Shown one piece after another: positions 22,311-33,400 of a stretch of 64,000 bases of DNA (the first letter of the stretch is position 1; each line of letters starts with the position of its first letter). A program made the position numbers and the translations under genes. The notes beneath the pieces are model-generated. The model saw only the letters and a program-made list of their open reading frames with translations. It did not search any database and was not told the DNA's origin. This DNA is from Dactylellina haptotyla (lineage: Eukaryota; Ascomycota; Orbiliomycetes; Orbiliales; Orbiliaceae), in contig CM062383.1 in assembly GCA_031310005.1 (NCBI GenBank), forward strand, positions 3,038,001-3,102,000, written 5' to 3'.

Positions 22311-24008
22311 ATGGACAACGACTACGAACGCCAGCGTCTCGAAAATATTGAGAAGAACCGCAAGCTCCTACAGGAGCTTGAACTCACTCAAGCTTCCAAC
22401 GCCTTCCGGGCCGCCACGGAACAAAAAAAGGCAGCGGCATCAACGGCATCCAAGGCTTCTTCAAAGAAACGAGCCCGTCCGCCGCCTGTAAAGAAAGAAG
22501 AGGAAGAGTTCACGCCTAGAAGAACATCGTCCCGTATAAGGGGGATCGCTGCAGATTCTGAAATCGCGAAGCGGAAGGCGGATGCGCAGGAGGCAGCATT
22601 TAAGGAGGTCGAACGGGCGAAACGACAGAGAGTAGCCGGTGAGCTATCTCTGTCAGATATAGCCATTCCAGGGAAAGAATGGGACCGGACGACAAACTTC
22701 TTGTCTGACGTTAAGGGGGAGCGGTACGCAAGAACGTTTACTGACGATGATGTCAACGAAACAACGGATGCCGATCTCAAGACCATAAGAAAGAAGTTGA
22801 TGGGTTTGAAACTACACGAGAAGTTCGACCCTGTTGGTAAGTTTAGAAGACTTTACATAAGACTTTTTAATTATCGACCCTAATTGCTCATACCCACGTG
22901 CTAGATATTAAAATCACACCCGAGCGTATATACTGCATGGCATTCCACCCCGTCACATCGAAACAATTAACCTTTGCGGGCGATAAAATTGGCAATCTCG
23001 GCATATTTGATGCTTCAAATCCCCTTCCCAATCCCGACTACAACCCAGATGAAGACGACGAGGCTCTTTCCCATATACCAAACGTCGCTACTTTCAAACT
23101 CCATTCGAGATCGATTGCCACTTTGACTGTCGACCCGACCTCTGCGGAAAGTCTCTACTCCACATCATATGATGGCTCGATCCGGAAACTCGACCTGGTG
23201 GCACACAAGTCTGACGAAGTCTTTGCCGCGGAAGATGCTAAAGAAACCTTGCACAAAGACGCTGCGATATCTGGAATGGACTTCTACGATCCAAACATCA
23301 TCTACTTCTCAACATTGACTGGTGAGATTGGCCGTAAAGACCTTCGTGACAAAGCAGCAGCCACAATCTGGGAATGTCATGAGAAGAAAATCGGAGGGTT
23401 CACATTAAACCCACGGAATCCATACCTAGCCGCCACCGCTAGTTTAGATAGAACGATGAAAATATGGGATCTGAGAAAGATTACTGGCAAAGGAGACAAT
23501 GCCAAACCGCACATGGTTCTAGAACACGAATCGAGGCTATCCGTCAGTAGTGCGATCTGGAGCTCCAATGGCAAAGTGGCGACCACAGGATACGATGATA
23601 CCGTGAAAGTTTTTGACTTCGGCGAGAGCAAAAGCTGGAAGGAAGGCTATAAACTTGAAGATGTGAAGCCAGACGTGGCAATCAAACATAATAACCAAAC
23701 AGGGAGATGGGTTACAATGTAAGTGTGATTTGAATTCGACATCTTGGAATTCCTTATTCGACAGGCAATACTAACAATCCGGTGTCTCTAGTCTTCGAGC
23801 GCAATGGCAGCAGTCTCCAACTGGACCTCAAAAATTTTGCATTGGCAACATGAACAGATTCGTTGACATCTACTCCGAGACTGGCGAGATGCTGGCTCAA
23901 CTTGGTGGCGAACTCGTTACCGCCGTACCTGCTGTAGCCCAATTCCACCCAACCCAAGACTGGATTGTCGGTGGTACGGCCAGCGGGAAAGTATGTCTGT
24001 GGACATAG
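22311..24008 (+). CDS. CMR1: DNA damage-binding WD-repeat protein CMR1 (WDR76 family)
   Basis: Cmr1/WDR76 is a nuclear WD40 protein that binds chromatin and UV-damaged DNA and collects in an intranuclear quality-control site under replication stress. Exons 22311-22836, 22905-23718 and 23792-24008 give 518 aa, close to yeast Cmr1 (522). Residues 1-110 are basic and helical ([20 protein letters not shown], then a [15 protein letters not shown] patch and SSRIRG). The motif [20 protein letters not shown] precedes a beta propeller with recognisable blades: [68 protein letters not shown]. The end is [12 protein letters not shown]. The start at 22311 has a good context (CACCATGG). It converges on the carrier gene. 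High confidence. Confidence 0.94.
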
Positions 24009-24216
24009 CTTTACTCTTTCAATAACCTCGACTTTACATCTAATCATTTGTATCAACATCCCCTGTATAAGTTTGTAATTATCATACCAAGTCATTGATA
24101 TTTTGGGCGTTCTGGTTAGCGGGATGAGTATAAATAGTAATCTGAATTCAACAAAAAGTAATCTAATCCCAAACTTCGTCTCTACACCTGTATCTAATAT
24201 CCGCTGGTATATAATT

Positions 24217-25497
24217 CTAGTTCAAAGGAAACTCGCTCATTAAAAACTCCAAACGGGTATATATCAAAATCTGCAAAAAGCCGCCGATACTTTTTCAAGC
24301 AAACATAAAAGGAATCTCATAGGCTGTATTTTTGGTCCTGTAGACCATAAGCGTCGTCTCTCGAACCCGTTCTCGCGGGGTTTAAAGCCCTCATGATGTA
24401 CTCGTATAATGCCCACTACGAAATTACTTTCATCAGCTATCCATGTCCAATCTAACGACTGCATTTTATATCAAAACTTACCTGAATAGCATTCACAAAA
24501 AATGACCTTCCCATACACCACCAAAATCCCGAAAAGTACCCTCTAAGTCCTTCCGTGCGATATATACCTCTAGCATGGTCGAGAGCTCCCATAGACCTTC
24601 CGGTGGATCCTTCCAACGGCGCACCTCCGAGCAACGGCGTCCTTGACGAAGTCGTCTGCATTTGCTCTAGCTGAACCCTCGTCTTTATCACATCAAGCGG
24701 ATAGATACTCGCCCATGTGACACAGCCCGCGATCCCACCGGCTACAAGCGACGTCGCCATATCGCTCTCCAAGCCCAGAAGATTCTTTGACCCTTCGTAC
24801 GCCCAAAAATACCATCCGTACCCGATGCTATCTCTTAAACTCGTTACCACGCCACCCTGGTACAGTCCTCGGATACCGTTTGTTCGCCATATATCCTTTG
24901 CGACTTTCCAGCTCGAGATGTTGGGTTCGTTGTACACTTGGGCACGGCATTTGATGATTTCAGTCGGGGCGGAGACTACGAAGCAGGCGAGACCGCTGAC
25001 CGCACCGGCTATCCAGGCGTTTGTAAGGGATGGCCTAGGAATTGGTTGGTTGTAGGATGCATTTTCGAGGTATTCGAGGGTGCGGTTATATCCGACGAAG
25101 AGTAGGGCCGTGAGTGCGCCGTTACCAATTACCGGCGCAGCAGCTCCTGGAGACAGAATATTTTAACATTAGCAGGTAGTACGCACGGCAGAATCGAAAA
25201 AGATAACAAACCTCGAAATAGCGACGTCCAGGTTTCAAAAGCGCCCACCGTCGAAGGGACATTCCTCGCACCAGTTTGCAACCTAACTTTGATGACTAGA
25301 TATCCCAACACAGGCGGTGAACCGTTAGCAAATCTTGTTATCTCATAGCTCGGACGAACCTGCATGAACAAAAACCTCATGTGACACGATTATCCGTTCT
25401 GCAGGGAAATTCCGCCAAAAGGTTCCATACCATCAATTGGATTTCCCAGAATAATAGCAGTCGCTCCAGCTATCGAGCTCGCAATAAAATCTGTCAT
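24217..25497 (-). CDS. Mitochondrial carrier family (SLC25) transporter
   Basis: Inner-membrane solute carrier with the three-fold repeat of this family. Exons 25497-25431, 25295-25212 and 25146-24482 are secure; the last one is tentative (24270-24217, ending MSEFPLN, after a 211-nt intron). This gives about 289 aa, a normal length. The three Px[DE]xx[KR] signatures are present: NPIDVIKVRLQT, APTEIIKCRAQV and YPLDVIKTRVQL. The first is split by intron 25296-25430, whose removal restores it exactly. Other family signs are GLYQGGVVTSLRDSIGYGWYFWAYE and the third-repeat FWWCMGRSFFVNAIQ. The substrate cannot be read with confidence; basic amino acid or carnitine-type carriers are possible. The C-terminal exon is the weak point. 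Confidence 0.85.
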
Positions 25498-26475
25498 GTT
25501 TTAGAGATCCTCTCTCCAAATATCCTCCTAGAACTTCAAATATCCGGCCTTTACAATCTCCGAGTTTTCTCAAGTTTCTCGTCTTTTCCCTCGAATTTTC
25601 GGTACACTCGGTTCTCGGTCAAACTATGCATCATGCACCTAGAAACCGTTTATTTCGTATTAGGCCCTACCGCATAACCAAACCCAGTCCTTGGTTCCAA
25701 CACCCTCGGAAAAGAAAGATTTGCGCCGGCACAAACCCAAAGTCCTTTGTCGTGAAAAAAACGTTGTATCGAAAATATCGAAATTCCGTGAGATCTAGTG
25801 AACGAAAAATTTCAAGATACTGCGGGTACTTAAATATGAAGTCGTAAAATTCCAAGCTAACCCCCCGCTAAAAAAGGACCGACTCGTGTAGTTCCTTCCT
25901 GACGACCGAACCGCCTTTAAAATATACCTGACATGTGCAGCTGATTCAGATGGTCGGACAAAAGGGAGACACCAACAAGAACGACAGGTGAAGAAAGAGA
26001 GGGAGAAAAACGAACCCACGAGCTCAAAAACCAAAAGAAAAGAAAGAGCTACCCCGGACGAAATATTTAAATAGAAAAGCTGCTATGAAAGAAAAAGGAA
26101 AACTACCTCGTGACAGAAGAGAAGCTCAATTCCACCGTTCCGGGATGGAAAGTCCAAAAGTGGGTTTTCTCGGAAACCTAAACAACGGGAGTTACGCCCT
26201 GAACGGAGCTCGCTCACTTAGCGGTTATCGCGTTTATCCACTCCATCGTATTTCTCACTTGGCCTATATGTTCCTACGGGGAATCAGTATTATTACATTT
26301 TGGAATGATCAAATGAATTCCTTTGAATAAACGCTTGCTAGACTCCCAACATAGCCAGGTTTACCGGGTTCTATTGTGTGTTTAAGCTCTAAACTCGTAA
26401 CCATGATAGATAGCTCAAAAATCTAACGTTAAGCCCCGCAGAAGCTCTAAACCATCGATTGAAAATAGACGTCGG
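25498..26475. other. Intergenic region between carrier and BolA genes
   Basis: About 1 kb, A-rich with short frames of no recognisable family. It should contain the carrier promoter next to 25497 and the BolA gene's 3' flank. Nothing else is seen. Confidence 0.45.
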
Positions 26476-26986
26476 TTATGCCTCCCCCGCTTCTTTCTCC
26501 TTCACCTTCTCCCACTGAGCTGGCGTGTAGGTTTTATTCGACCAGGCGTGGATCTTTGAGATCTCTTCCTTCAACATCGTATTTACCAGTCGACTCTTAG
26601 CTAAGCTTGTCTTTCCTTCGAATTGCGGGGAACTAAGAAGCAACAGAAATATAAATGAAAGATCAATCATAATGCTCGAGAGAGGAGTTCAAAAAAAACA
26701 ATTGCATGGATGATGGGCTTTTTTTACACAATAATAGCCTCGAATATTTGTCCGCATCCGCCTATAATACCCATATCCCGGTGCGTTAGTGAGGTGTAAT
26801 CTTATCAGATCAAAATTTCGTTACACCACAGAAAGATCGATCTCATCTATAGATCGATCTCGCGGAGCGCGGGAAGAAAGAAGTAAACGAACCAGAATTA
26901 TCGACAACCTGGACGTATGTCGCCTCCAGCTTATCCCGGATCGTCTGCTCGAGCGCTTCTGCTGTGATTCCTGAATCCTCGGCCAT
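26476..26986 (-). CDS. BOL2: BolA-like protein (Bol2/Fra2 type)
   Basis: Bol2/Fra2 pairs with monothiol glutaredoxins around a [2Fe-2S] cluster and reports iron status to transcription factors in the cytosol/nucleus. Three exons (26986-26893, 26761-26728, 26632-26476) give 94 aa. The middle exon is only 34 nt and supplies GGCGQIFEAII. The cluster-ligand positions of Fra2 are kept: C34 in SGGCGQIFE and H71 in ISKIHAWS. The BolA signature is plain: SPQFEGKTSLAKSRLVN, then MLKEEI, HAWSNKTYTPAQW. There is no targeting sequence, which favours the cytosolic Bol2 type over mitochondrial Bol1/Bol3. Exon phases 1 and 2 fit. High confidence. Confidence 0.93.
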
Positions 26987-27969
26987 GGTTTTGAAGCTCT
27001 TATGGGTTTTTATTTCTCGGAGTTACTTTTGGGTAGGGAAGATGTCCAGGTTTTCAAAGGTGGGATGGCGTCTTTTCAAACAGGTCGTCCGACTCAACAC
27101 AAGATTACAAAGCTTGGAGCGTCGTGCGCCGCGGATGATTTACCAGACAAGCTTGGAGCTCATCTGCTCTAATATCATGCGTGCATTTGGTCGTCAAGTG
27201 CTATTAAGGAGTGCAAATTTCACGATTATTTTGAGGCTTAAAGCTGAGGCGAAATCCCAATGGTGGCGGGATCACAAGTCCGCTTTATGATCAATGATAG
27301 TCTCCGGAATTTTGTATTATCGCAGCCAGACCCAGCCGGCGAAAAAGACAGACAGACAACAGCGTTTTAAAGGCATTGATGCGGACAGAAGAATATATAA
27401 GAGCACCTGCAAAACATCAAATTTTCGATTTTTGTGCGCGAAATCAGTTAAAAGAATGACAAAGCACTAGTAAGACAGAGTATATAGAAACAGAGAAAAA
27501 AAAATCTCCCCCCATTTTTTGATTTTTGCAAAGAAAAGGGAAGCAAAAAAACTCAGTGTGTTAAGAAATAATGTGGAATAATACATGCAATAACCGAAAG
27601 GAACAAAGCCTCCGAAAAATGCAAGCAATAATACACGGTTAGGCGATAGAGAGAATGAGAAACAGAAAGAAAAAAAAGTAGTCCCACAAACTATTTTGTT
27701 TTGGTGATACCAGTTGTGATGGTCATGAGAAATGTGGGCCGATATTAAAAGGATGCGTAAAACAGGCCGTGTTTTCGTAAAACAAATTCACCTGAACGTC
27801 CAGTTCAAACCCCCCTTGTGCGACACAGAGAGAAAGCCCATTTCTCTTTTTATAAATCCGCTGAAACCCCTATTTGGTATAATTATGTTGCTGTTAGACC
27901 GTGTTCCCAAGTTTTCTTAAGTATTTCCTAATCCCGAAAACCAAAAAACGAAAATGAAAAAGCACCATT
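26987..27969. other. Intergenic region between BolA and Gbp2-like genes
   Basis: About 1 kb between two minus-strand genes. It contains the BolA promoter and the 3' UTR of the Gbp2-like gene, which is A-rich with several AAAAAA runs around 27495-27680. No gene is seen. Confidence 0.45.
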
Positions 27970-30419
27970 TCACATCTGATCTTGTGTCATGGTCTGTTCC
28001 GTACCCTCCATGGCGTCACCGCCCTTAACGTTGGTGTATTTGACGTAGGTGAGTCCCAATGGACGGCCGCCGTACTGGTAGCCAGTGAATTTAGCTAGTA
28101 AGTCACGTTTCAACGTTAGCATTCCGTCGCTAAATAGTCTGGCGAAAGGGAAATTAGACCCACAGATCGCTGTTTCGGCGTTTTCGGCATTATCGAATTG
28201 AACGACACCAGTTCCCCGAGATCGTCCACTAGGTTCGTACTGTATCTCAGCGCGCTCGACTTTGCCGATAGTAGTGAACAACTCGATCAGATCATCGTTG
28301 CTGGTCGACCATGGAAGCTGTGCGAGTACAAGTTAGCAGGTAAACCCAACCCTTTAAGCACAGTATTTCGGGATGTGTACATTTCGAACAAAGATCGTAG
28401 CGCTTCTGTCACCACCACCAGCAGCGAAATCGGTGAATGGGTTAGGTTGAGCAGATGGGGCGTTGAAGTCGGAACCACCGGCACTACCACTGCCTCCACC
28501 GCTTCCTCCACCGTAGTTTCCACGGTTATAATTTCCTCCAAAGGTGCCACGACCGCCACCAAATCCACCACGTCCCCCGAAGCCTCCTCCACGACCTCCG
28601 AAGCCTCCACCGAAACCCCCACGGCCACCAAAACCGCCGCCGCCACCACCGCCTCCAAATGGGGTGCTTCCCGCAAATCTATCTTCTCGGACTTCGAGTA
28701 CACGGCCTTGCCAATCGTAACCATTAAACTGTTGGATGGCGTTCTTGGCGTCCTCCGGGGTTTCGAATGCAACAATACCACTGCCCTTTGGTCGTCCGTC
28801 GTGTCCGATGTGGACATCAGCGCGGAGAACGGTTCCTAAATCAAGGTTAGACATTTTTTTGGGTAACCACTCGCGGATGAGATCCCAATGGCGTTTTATC
28901 CGCAAGAAGTGTTGATTTTCAGAATTTATAACCTACCAGCTTGCCTAAACATGTCTTTCAGGTCTTGCCAGCCGACATTGAATGGCAACTATGTCACGTT
29001 AGTCTGTAAATACTTTTGGGGAGGTACAATTCTAAAGACTTACGTTGGAGACAAAGATTTGGCGGCCACCGGCGCCGCCAGAACCTCCTCCTCCACCTCC
29101 ACCCATAGAGCCGCCAGCATTGTAGTTGCTACCGTAGCCGCCTCCAGCGCCGCCACCACCACCGCCGCCGCCGCCGCCGCCGTAGCCACTGCCGCCACTC
29201 GGTCCTCCGGTCCTGGCGGCTCCTGGAGGTCCAGTAAATCTTGGTTCCGCCTCGCGATCCTAGTCCAACATAACTTAGCCTTAACCATCACTTCACATCC
29301 TCACGGTAGTAATATCGGCCCCCCGGATCATCAGGATAATAAAAAAGCCATCCCCTTCTCGTCATCCACTGAATCTCCGGCCGAGAGAGAAAAGTTTCCT
29401 CCATACCTCTCTAACATAGACTAGTCTGCCCATAAGGTTCTGGTTGCTTAAGGTGTTGACAGCGTTTTGAGCCTGATCTCTCGTAGCGTATTCCACAATT
29501 CTACAAGAAGGGGGGGGTGAAATGTTAGCGACAATGCGATTCCCACTTGTGGTATTGTTAACCGTAAGAGGATGTTGGCTTACCCGCATCCCTACATGTA
29601 CCCATGGACGTTCCAGTCCGACCCCGTCAATCCAAAAATCCATATCCAAATATGTAATATAACCAAGAAAACCATTTGTGAAAGAAAAGAACACCCGAGT
29701 TTTTTCATGTGCCCACCTTCGACATTCCATTCGGTAATAGGAGAACATCAGCGAATAGTACTTCGCCAGCTATGTATATCGTAAATCAAGAGAGGTGGAA
29801 CGTTAGCAAAAGGCCTAATCGATAACAGGCGCGAGGCTGAAGGATCTAGGGGGGTATTTTTTTCTCTTTCCCAGAATCTCAACCCCGATTCCGTTTCTCG
29901 CTGAGAGTGCCAAGCAATTCCCTAGCCAGGAAGAAGGAAAAGACGGGGAGCAGAAAAAAAGAGGGAAAAAAGAGTCCTTTGCCAAAACGCCAGAGGCCTG
30001 TCAAGAGAAAACCCCGTACCTTGTCGCATAAAGTCTTTCAGATGGTGCCATTTAACGTCATAGGAGAGGTTGCCGACGTAGACGCGTCGGTCCTGCTGGG
30101 AGCTTTCGCGAACGCTCTGCATCATTAATTCCTTTGCGGCGGCGCGATCCTCGTATGAGCGTGGTGGACCTCCTCTTCCACCGTGATGACCAGAATACCC
30201 TCCTTGGTTTCCGCTGCTGGTCATAGGAGGACTCCTTGATCGGTTGTCTCTTCTCGTCCGGTACTCGTCTCTGTCTCGGCTGCGAGATCGGCTGCGTGGC
30301 GAGTAGGAACGTCGGCGCGAGTGTCTGGGGGGGCTCCGAGCACGATCGCGCGAGTACGGCGAACGAGTTCTGTCGCGCTGTCGGTACGAAGAACCTCCGT
30401 CAATCAGCATGGTGGGCAT
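27970..30419 (-). CDS. GBP2: Three-RRM SR/RGG-type RNA-binding protein, Gbp2/Hrb1 family
   Basis: Gbp2/Hrb1 proteins bind poly(A)+ mRNA with the TREX complex and serve nuclear mRNA surveillance and export. Nine exons: 30419-30020, 29769-29717, 29591-29584, 29500-29407, 29259-29044, 28988-28937, 28835-28381, 28317-28164, 28094-27970; 518 aa. Residues 1-90 are RS/RD-rich ([20 protein letters not shown]). RRM1 contains [20 protein letters not shown] and an RNP1 KGCGIVEY built across an 8-nt microexon. RRM2 contains [19 protein letters not shown] and [23 protein letters not shown]3 contains [19 protein letters not shown] and SRGTGVVQF. Poly-Gly linkers follow RRM1 and RRM2. The first ATG (30419, MPTMLIDGG) and one at 30410 are both possible. 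RRM order and spacing match yeast Gbp2. High confidence. Confidence 0.92.
29584..29591 (-). other. 8-nt microexon in RRM1 of the Gbp2-like gene
   Basis: On the minus strand GGATGCGG is bounded by TGTAG and GTAAGCC. Exon 2 ends in phase 0 at ..MSK, and the next exon begins with a single A before ATT GTG GAA TAC. Only insertion of these 8 nt restores the frame and gives the RNP1 motif K-GCG-IVEY. Without them the frame shifts. Flanking introns are 125 nt (29592-29716) and 83 nt (29501-29583). Confidence 0.88.
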
Positions 30420-33400
30420 GTTTGGGCGGAGGAAAAAATCCCCGTTAATGTGTAATTAAATCGAGTGTTTCCAAGTCCCCAGCGAGAAAGAAAGAAAGAT
30501 GCACGCAAATACGGATGTAGGGACGCCAAAGAAAGGGTGAGGTTGAGGGGGCGATGGGGGCGATGAGGATGAGGTCTGGGGAGAAGGATTAGAGGAGCAG
30601 TTGCGAGGTGAGATGATTCAGCAGGGAAAGAAAAAGGAAGGGAAAAAGGCGACCCAGCAATCCGGTCGGGTGGGTTTTCTCTGCCCAGCGCTGGACGACG
30701 GACGCAACACAACAACCAGGCGGGCTGTCTCGTCCGCGTCTTTACCCGTATTCTTTTTATAAAGATCCCACAGACGCTCGCACAACCGCATACGCTCTGG
30801 CAGATATATATATATGTATATATAGGTAGATATATAGGTAGTTGTGCAGAGGGGTGTCCCGGACGCGGAGGTGGACGGCGCTGCCCGAGAGAACGAAAGA
30901 GATCGAAAGCGGGAGAAGGATCGATGAGGCTTGACCCCCCCGTTGGAGATCCAGCAGCTAGCACCAGAACAGCCCAAGCTCCAACAGCGCTGGAATGCGA
31001 CCGGACAGGCTCCCAAGTGGGCTTAAGGGAAGAAAGGAAGGAAGCACAGGAATCGCCAGCCGGAGCAGGGCCTCCCGGGCGCCACCGTCTCTTCCCTTGA
31101 CCTCTCGATCGCCTTCAGATCAATAAACCTCGCTCGCTCGCTCGCTCGTCTGTCCAGCCGTTGCCGGCCGAGTATCCACGAAACAATGGGGATTGTAGCA
31201 ATGGGTCCTCTCCGTCCCTCCGTTTCGTTTCAGAACCCCGCCTCGCCTGTCACCTTTGACGAGAACGAGAACGGCCTGGGGCACCGAGTGGATTCTGGCG
31301 TGCTTTGTTTCTGTTGCAGTGACCCCACAGACTGACGGCGCTACCAACCACTTCCCGCCTTCACCCACCACCACCACACGCACAACACCAACACACTCGT
31401 CCTCGAGCTCGCGAGGTTGTCTCGAAGGACCCTTCCTGTTTCGAATCACCGAACCGCAGAAGTTGGTTGGCCGGTGCCCCAAGAGAAGAGACGGAAGAGG
31501 GTACCGGTTCAGATGTGTAAATGCAATGCAAAAGAACCAAAAAGAAGTCGGAATCCGAGCGTATCAGAGCAAGGGCCGAGGTCACATCAACCCAGAAACT
31601 CCGTATGCAGGAACAGGATGCGAGTATTGGCCAAATAATTGACCATACACCGCCGCCGACAACGACCAAGACCTTCGGGTTGCTTGTTGCTAGTTGCGAA
31701 GGTTGACGAGTTCATGGGTGGTGGATTGGATGATATAGGAAACTTCCAACAAAGTCCCAAATGCACTTTTCCCCATCCTTTCATTTCCATTTGTTGGAAT
31801 CTCCCTCCGATTGAGCCCAGTAGTTGTCCAGGTTCGGTTCACCAACAACCGTTCCAAGGAAATGCAATCCAGTTATCCATTACCAAACCGCCCTTCTCTC
31901 AACGGAGCGGGGTCGGGAAGACGAGAGTGTGCCGAATGGAAGAATTAAAAATAAATAAATCCGACTAAAAGCAAAACAAAAGAAAGAGGCAAAGTAAAGA
32001 AAGAAGAAAAAATATTCAGCAGAGTGGGACATGCACATTGTTCCGCCTCTTGCAGCCGCTTCAAGCAGAGCTCGCTCTGCCCTTAACCGCTTGCTTGGGA
32101 TGGGCCATGCAAAATAGCGCCATGTCATATATAAACTATGAAGGATCCCAGGGCATTTTCTTTAGACAAGAGCAACCAGAGCATCACTTCGGAGGCCATC
32201 TTTCCAAAGAGACGGGGGGGGAAAGAGACGCGAACCAAAAGGGAAACGGAGGGAAAAAAATTTCGATGTCAGGAAAATGCAGAAAGATCACGAAACAGAG
32301 GACCCTTTCGCCAAATCCCCAGTCATAAGAATGCAGGATAATTCGCCTTCCAAGGATGTACAACCGAAAGGATAATAGCCGCCACAAACTTCTCTACCTT
32401 GATGTTGAAAGCTGGTCTCAAAACTCGTGACTTCTATCTGCTCGTAGGGTTGGGTTACAAAGGTACCTCCGGGGTTCCGAAGGAAAGATGTCTAAGACAC
32501 GTCTACCGACGCAGAGCCGACGGCGTCACCATGATATGAAACACACATGGCGTTTTGAACGGGGAAGCAACAGGAAGATGTGAAGAGGGGCGGGAAAGAC
32601 ACCATAAATATCATGTCATGCAATGTTCGGACGATACCAAAGAAGAGGGGCGGGTATAATACCAATGTGATCGAGTAAGCTTAATCCCTTTGGTCTTCAC
32701 GATCGAATCACGACAGCAAAAACGGTGTGAAGAAAGGAAGTTTGAGAAACACCCGGGAAGGACGCAGTATCTTTCACTCCAAGTCGCCTGATTTTGTCTC
32801 TGAGCCTTCCTGTCTGTCTCACAAGATGCGTGGAGGTACCCGTTTCAGGTGAGTTTTTGGGCTGTGAAATCGTAAGCAATAAAAAGGGATTCAAAGGTGA
32901 GGAGGATGAAGTAGACGAGGGAAATTTTTTTCCTCTTTGGCAAAGCTTTATAGCAGCTAAGTCAAAGCTCTGTTGTACGAGTGTGCTTTTCTTTGCTCTA
33001 GGGGCCTCACTTCAAGAAGAAGAAAAAATGATAGGGTTTATATATCTGTCGAAGGACAGAGTAAAGGTAGCGACCTGCAAAACGGCAGGCACCACGGATA
33101 GGAACCAACTTAAAGGGTAAAGGTCCACAGGCGAGGAGCTTGTTCAGGGCACCTAGTGAGCAATGACAGCGCAGCCCTGGTGTGGTTCGTGGCACACAGG
33201 AGTAGTGAAAAAGAAATGTGGCATAAAAAATCAAAGCGACGAAAGAATAGAGATTAGAGGAATAAAATGTTCATTATTATTGAAAAAATAGAAAAAGAGA
33301 AGAAAGAATCCCGAACGACGAAATGAAGGGGTAGCAGCCTCGGAAGAGTCTAATCCAATCATTTGGCCTGCAACTCTCCGTGATCATAAAATTGGTCGGC

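Noticed and set aside
25129-25380. Frame starting MRFLFMQVRPSYE in the carrier gene
   Set aside because: Its first part is intron sequence; removal of 25296-25430 restores the NPIDVIKVRLQT carrier signature.
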